Origin: Pisaster brevispinus
Lineage: Eukaryota > Echinodermata > Asteroidea > Forcipulatida > Asteriidae
Assembly: GCA_023634235.1 (NCBI GenBank)
Contig: JAMKCF010000018.1
Location: 6,274,768-6,338,767, forward strand
Length of the DNA: 64,000 nucleotides
Direction of reading: 5' to 3'
In this document: positions 59,796 through 64,000 of the stretch, piece by piece
Numbering within the stretch: the first letter of the stretch is position 1
How the letters are laid out: every line of letters starts with the position of its first letter
Made by a program: the position numbers and the translations under genes
Notes under the pieces: model-generated
The model's database searches: none
What the model was told of the DNA's origin: nothing
The model's input: the letters and a program-made list of their open reading frames with translations, nothing else

Positions 59796-60089
59796 AACAT
59801 ATCAATGTTTTCATGCTTACGTGAACACTGGCAAATTACCCGGTATGTTTGCTGCCAACTAGTGTCCAGAAGTCTCTCGACTGATCAGTAATGGTTTAAG
59901 TCATAGTATAAACAAAAGTGTGTAACGACAAGTTTTTCTTCTTTGTTTTCTTCTTTTTTTTTCTAACAAATTCCTAAAGCAGTGCCGTAAAATTTGAGGT
60001 TTGTAATTAATTATCAAGAAGACGCTTTTCTTATCATATTTTGTTCATTTTATTGTTTTGTATTGATTATTCTTTTTATTTCGATTTTC

Positions 60090-60440
60090 TTTTCTGTTCT
60101 TTTACACTGGTGGGTTCCTCTTTAAAGGAGTGGAAACCACTGAGCCCATCATGTCTTGCTCGTTGTCGTGACGTAAGACGACTCTCCTCTCCTCATCAGC
60201 AAAATCCCCAAGTATCGAACTAAACGGAGCCTGACGCACTCAGGTCAAGCGGCAATCTGTCACAATCCCAGACAACTGCCGAGAGAGCTGAGGCTCCCAC
60301 CCCGGAGAACAAGCCTTAACCTATACAACATTGACATTTTTGCCGTACCGTTAGATGTTGACTTTTCCCGGTAGCCCTACACGCGGGTTCGCCACGGTGG
60401 GGCGATGCAGAGTACAGTGTCGGGTATCCGGAACATTATC
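60090..60440. other. GC-richer unexplained segment
   Basis: A roughly 330-bp block with higher GC and CpG than its surroundings. Frames are short (up to 60 codons) and I see no splice-site pair or motif. It could be an upstream non-coding exon or promoter of the minus-strand gene, or an unrecognised repeat. Confidence 0.3.
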
Positions 60441-61204
60441 CTGCTATGGTTGGCGGGTTTTTTTTTTTCAAGCTTTGAGGCATCTCTTCACTTCAACGTG
60501 TTTCCCTTGATTGTTATGACTGTGCATGTTGCTTCCGTTGGATAATAGAAAAACCTAGAGATGGTCATGAAGGGAGAAAAACGCCATCCAAGCTCTAGGA
60601 GTGTTTTGAGAATGTGTTGGTACACTGAAATGGTTAGGTCAATTGGCATTCACCCTCGGGCAAAACGCAGCTAAAAAGCAAGGTTTGGTCTCGTCACGCG
60701 GGAACTTAGATCTTATCAAAACATTGAAGGTATATGCGTTAAATGTGACCAAAACTGTTACATCAATATACCGAAAGGGTGTTTTTGTTTCGAAGCATAA
60801 TATTTTTGAAATCGGTGATATCAATTTCATTTTTTCAGGTTAAGAATTTTTTTTTTTTAAGAAGTATTGAAAGTAATTTACACCGCAATGACACTATAGG
60901 TACACCAGATCAACACTTTACTTCGGCTTTAAGTGCATAAGTGGTAGTAGTCCGATTTCATTAACTTTATAACATGATCTGTGCTTGTAAAAACAATACT
61001 TTCGCTAAATAGCTTATCCTTAAGTGCCGTTTACAATTAGAACACTCAGCATGAATAACACTCCATAATAAAATGAGTGCCGTTTAGAAAAAAATAAAAA
61101 ATCGACGCGGGAAAAAATTTCCGAGAGCGGGTTTTGTTTCTTCACTCTGGTCGTCTTCTTCTTCAGTTTCACACTAGATGCATGCTCTTCTCTGCTTATG
61201 AATC

Positions 61205-62260
61205 TAACAAGATGAAGACCAGCAGAGTGCACTGTTCGAAACGTCAAGAACTATCAATATCTTAAAGTCGGTTCTTCTCAGAACCATATTCTAAAATCTT
61301 CCGGGTCAAAATTGATCCAGATCCCATTTCTGGGTCAGGCTGGCCATAAAACTGGTTAAAATGATATATATTTTTTAGCTCCGTTTCTGCGAATGCTTGA
61401 CCCATTTATGGGTCATTGTGACACGGATTCCGGGTCAAAATGTCAAAGAAATGGCTGAAACTCAGACCCCGGTACCTCTGACCTAGACGTTTTGAAGTGC
61501 ATCACTTCTTCTTGGAATGATTGAATTCACACGTTTGCAATCAAGAAACTACATACCACTTCCTAAATGAAGCTTACTAAGCTTCAAGTTTGTTTTAAAG
61601 ATGAAGACCAGCAGAGTACACTGCTCGAAACGTCGCAAACTTATAGCCTAACCCAACTTCTTCATAACTCCACTACTTCGTCAGAGAAAGGATTAAGTTC
61701 ATCGCTGATATCATTAAACAGGATACTTCTTCAAATCTAACATGCTTAGCTTCATTTTTTTTCTGAAGACCAGCAGATGAAGACAAGCAGAATAAAGTGC
61801 CCGAAACGTCAATAACAACAATAACTTATATCCTAACCCTGTTTCTTTTTATTAGATACGCCACTTCTTCAGGGAAAAGATTAAGTTCATTGTTGTGTGG
61901 GGAATTTTGACTATGTTTAGATGTTACGTAATAAAGCAGTCCGGCGTGATCGGTGGCTGGGCAGCACCCTGTGGTTCTGCCGTACGGCAGTCCGCTGGCC
62001 ACCCTTTCCAAAGAAGCAGTCTATTTGTTAGCTCTCTACCGTCGTCTATGAGCACAACGGGACTCACACCCAGAACTTAACGGTGCTACTAATACTAATA
62101 CGGTAAGATTGCAGCAGTTTCCATCCTCAAAATGAGTTGCTTCTTCCAATCTAAAATGCTAAGCTTCAATGTGTTTTTTTCTTTAGATATAGACAAGCAG
62201 AGTACACTGCTCGAAACGTCGATAACTAAACACCGAATCCCTACACAAACACTAGTTCTT
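61205..62260 (+). repeat. Tandem array of GAAGAC...CGAAACGTC units (about 160-180 bp)
   Basis: The core GAAGACCAGCAGAGTGCAC, then TGTTCGAAACGTC, occurs at about 61214. Related cores are at 61602, 61777 and 62188 (the last begins ATAGACAAGCAG). Linker words recur between cores: CCACTTCTTC, AAGATTAAGTTCAT, TACTTCTTCAAATCTAA and ATGCT(T)AGCTTCA. Each core can form a hairpin (GAGCAG or CAGCAG with CTGCTC). The third unit is expanded by a foreign segment (about 61890-62110) with a GTTCTGCCGTACGGC palindrome. A GGGTCA-type MITE relic lies at 61288-61460 inside the first interval. Confidence 0.65.
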
Positions 62261-63640
62261 CCTGGAAATAGATCTCGTTACCCGAAAACTAGTAATAACT
62301 CTTACTTCAAAAAACAGGCATCAAAAATGAACAAACCAATTTGTTGTTTGATATCCCATGACGTCACGTTCCAAATGTTGCTCTGATGAAAGACTATCAA
62401 ATAAACTGACATTTTACACCATTTTAAAGTGAGGTTATAGAGACTTGTAACTGTTTCTCCCACCTTGAGCAGGACCCTATCTGTTAGAAAATGCGAGCAT
62501 CAAAAAACTCAATTTGACCTTTGAGCTCCTCTTTAAATCTTGTTCGTGGTCTGATACATTATTGGTCTCTGGTAGACTGGGTAAACTCAGTCCCCCATAC
62601 CCGTAGTAACACGAAACATGCTAAACTTGTGAGATTGCTATCGCATTAGGTCAAAACGAAGAAAAGCGACTAATGTTTCGCCAAAGAATTGCACGCGTTC
62701 GTGTGCAATCATTGATAAGCAATTGTGAACTTCTTCGATGGTAGTTACAAATTTCATTAACTTAAACGTGTGAGTTTTCGATAATTACAAGTCTGGGCTT
62801 TTGACGTCAAGATGACGTGAGTAATTTAAAGAGTACGAATTTTCAAAATCTGAAACCAATAATCCCGTTTGGGCTCGCTGTGCGGGATTGAACTTGTGCA
62901 CTGTCCAATGGTGCAATCGTTAGTCTTCCGCAGCCGTCTTTAGAATACCAAACACCAGAAAAACATGCAAATCACAATAGGAACCCGTGTTGGTTTTGTT
63001 TGTCTATGGTCAAACACTGCGATCATTGCCCCGTCAATCGATGCGCTGAGCCCCGTGCAATGTGTGGACATAACACGGTAAAGTGCTCGCCGGAATGACT
63101 TGTTGACAAACCACAAGATGCGCCGGAAAAACTCTGGACATGCTAAGGCAAGATGAAAATTCATCCCAGTCAGGCACAGACTTCACCAACAAAAAAAAAG
63201 GAAAAAAGCATGGAGACTGTTGGTTGACATTCTAAGCTCACCAGACAAGGAAAGTGAAGAACTGCGGCACCAGTGTATACGCACATTTAATGTGTTTGTG
63301 TACAGAAAGATTGGTACAATTTCATCAGTAACAATCGCTGCATTATCGTCAAAGTACATAATTATTCGGGTGACAATAAAATCAACTTGTGGTTCCCAAC
63401 TAAAAAGGCAAATAACAAAACCCTGATTCTATTCAGATCTGATTGGACGGCCTGCGATCACGTGGGGTTACTTCATAAGCAGCGCTGCCAGCTGTTGCGT
63501 TTAGCTTTCGAGTCACGTGTAGTTAATTTCACCAATCAGTGACGATTATTTATTGCAAAGTGGTAGCGTCCATGACTCATAGCTTTCAAAACGGTTTGTG
63601 TGACGCATGACTTTACGGAGAGAGTTTGTGTTTATTGGAC
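62261..63640. other. Non-coding stretch
   Basis: No supported gene. The minus-strand frame at 62940-63164 has a GPCR-tail-like FFRRILWFVNKSFRRALYRV stretch, but nothing else of a receptor is present. Confidence 0.4.
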
Positions 63641-63649
63641 CTAACCCAG

Positions 63650-63925
63650 ATCGATTTTGTTTGTCATTAACAATGACATTGAGGACAATTCGAAGATTCG
63701 TTTGTCATTAACAATAATTAAGGAAAATTTTTAGGATTTCTTTGTCATTAACAATGACGTTAATGACAATTTGAGGGGGGAAATTGTCATTGTCACAAAC
63801 ATTAACATTTAGGACAATCTGTAGATTTGTTTTTCATGGACATTGACATTAAGAACAATTTGAAAATGTTGTTGGGTTTGACACTGACATAAAAGGCAAT
63901 TTGAAGATTTGTCTGTGATCTGGAT
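63650..63925 (+). repeat. Tandem repeat of TTGTCATTAACAATGACA-type units (about 42 bp)
   Basis: GATTTTGTTTGTCATTAACA, then ATGACATTGAGGACAATTCG, starts a series of five to six diverged units (starts at about 63651, 63694, 63734, 63824 and 63908). Each contains the palindromic core GTCATTAACAATGAC or a mutated form of it. One inverted piece (AAATTGTCATTGTCAC) lies near 63781. It is non-coding. Confidence 0.75.
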
Positions 63926-64000
63926 TTTCTGTCCACTAAGGAGTTCAAAAAAGTCACCTTTGCTACTTTTTATTTTATTTTATTTTAAAAAAAATTATAG

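Noticed and set aside
62940..63164. GPCR C-terminus (FVNKSFRRALYRV-like)
   Set aside because: The short resemblance to a transmembrane 7 and helix 8 border lacks the NPxxY motif and any other receptor segment. Probably chance.

Overview
This is an AT-rich eukaryotic (metazoan) genomic window, and everything readable in it fits an echinoderm. It shows canonical GT-AG spliced coding exons separated by long introns and many short non-autonomous DNA transposons with terminal inverted repeats. It also has tRNA-derived SINEs, a decayed LINE tail, degenerate TTAGGG-type telomeric repeats and many microsatellites. No bacterial, viral or organellar gene is visible. The best phylogenetic clue is a minus-strand neuropeptide precursor exon at 57.2-57.6 kb. 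It encodes two LPF-amide peptides, the longer with two cysteines, which matches kisspeptin-type precursors known from starfish and sea cucumbers. I cannot decide the echinoderm class.

Two secreted-peptide genes can be supported, and they point towards each other. Gene 1 is on the plus strand. I infer a TATA/Inr promoter with inverted CCAAT boxes at about 13.5-13.7 kb and an ATG-free leader exon at 13693-13840. Coding exons follow at 38024-38110 (signal peptide), 38453-38504, 40200-40289 (a 90-nt phase-preserving cassette exon), 47173-47290 and 48206-48212. The product is an 87- or 117-residue precursor: signal peptide, short acidic segment, Arg/Trp/Pro-rich cationic segment, Lys-Arg site, acidic tail. 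I do not recognise the family. It could be an unassigned neuropeptide or a cationic antimicrobial-type peptide, and it is the best candidate here for something undescribed. Gene 2 is the kisspeptin-type precursor on the minus strand, with its last coding exon at 57209-57555 and a possible signal-peptide exon at 57822-57893.

The rest is intronic or intergenic DNA filled with repeats. 0-13 kb: a tandem duplication, paired dispersed repeats, a tRNA-Leu-derived SINE pair, MITEs, a TTAGGG-like array (9.74-10.05 kb) and a TTG/CTG microsatellite (11.42-11.82 kb). 13.8-38 kb (putative first intron of gene 1): a GCGCAATACGC-rich palindromic element, a decayed C-strand telomere-like tract, a 68-bp tandem repeat, MITEs, a SINE, a (CT)n tract and a LINE 3' end. 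38-48 kb (inside gene 1): a SINE, a perfect 36-bp foldback element and a MITE carrying seven copies of a 73-bp minisatellite. 48-64 kb: several MITEs, including one nested in another, a 457-bp foldback element built of GATGTCGACATC-like motifs, a cluster of CTGAAGA...CGAAACGTC repeats and a TTGTCATTAACAATGACA tandem repeat at the right end.

Nearly all other open frames are chance products or read through simple repeats and are left out. Intron-exon links across long distances are inferences from splice sites and phase and have not been checked against transcripts.
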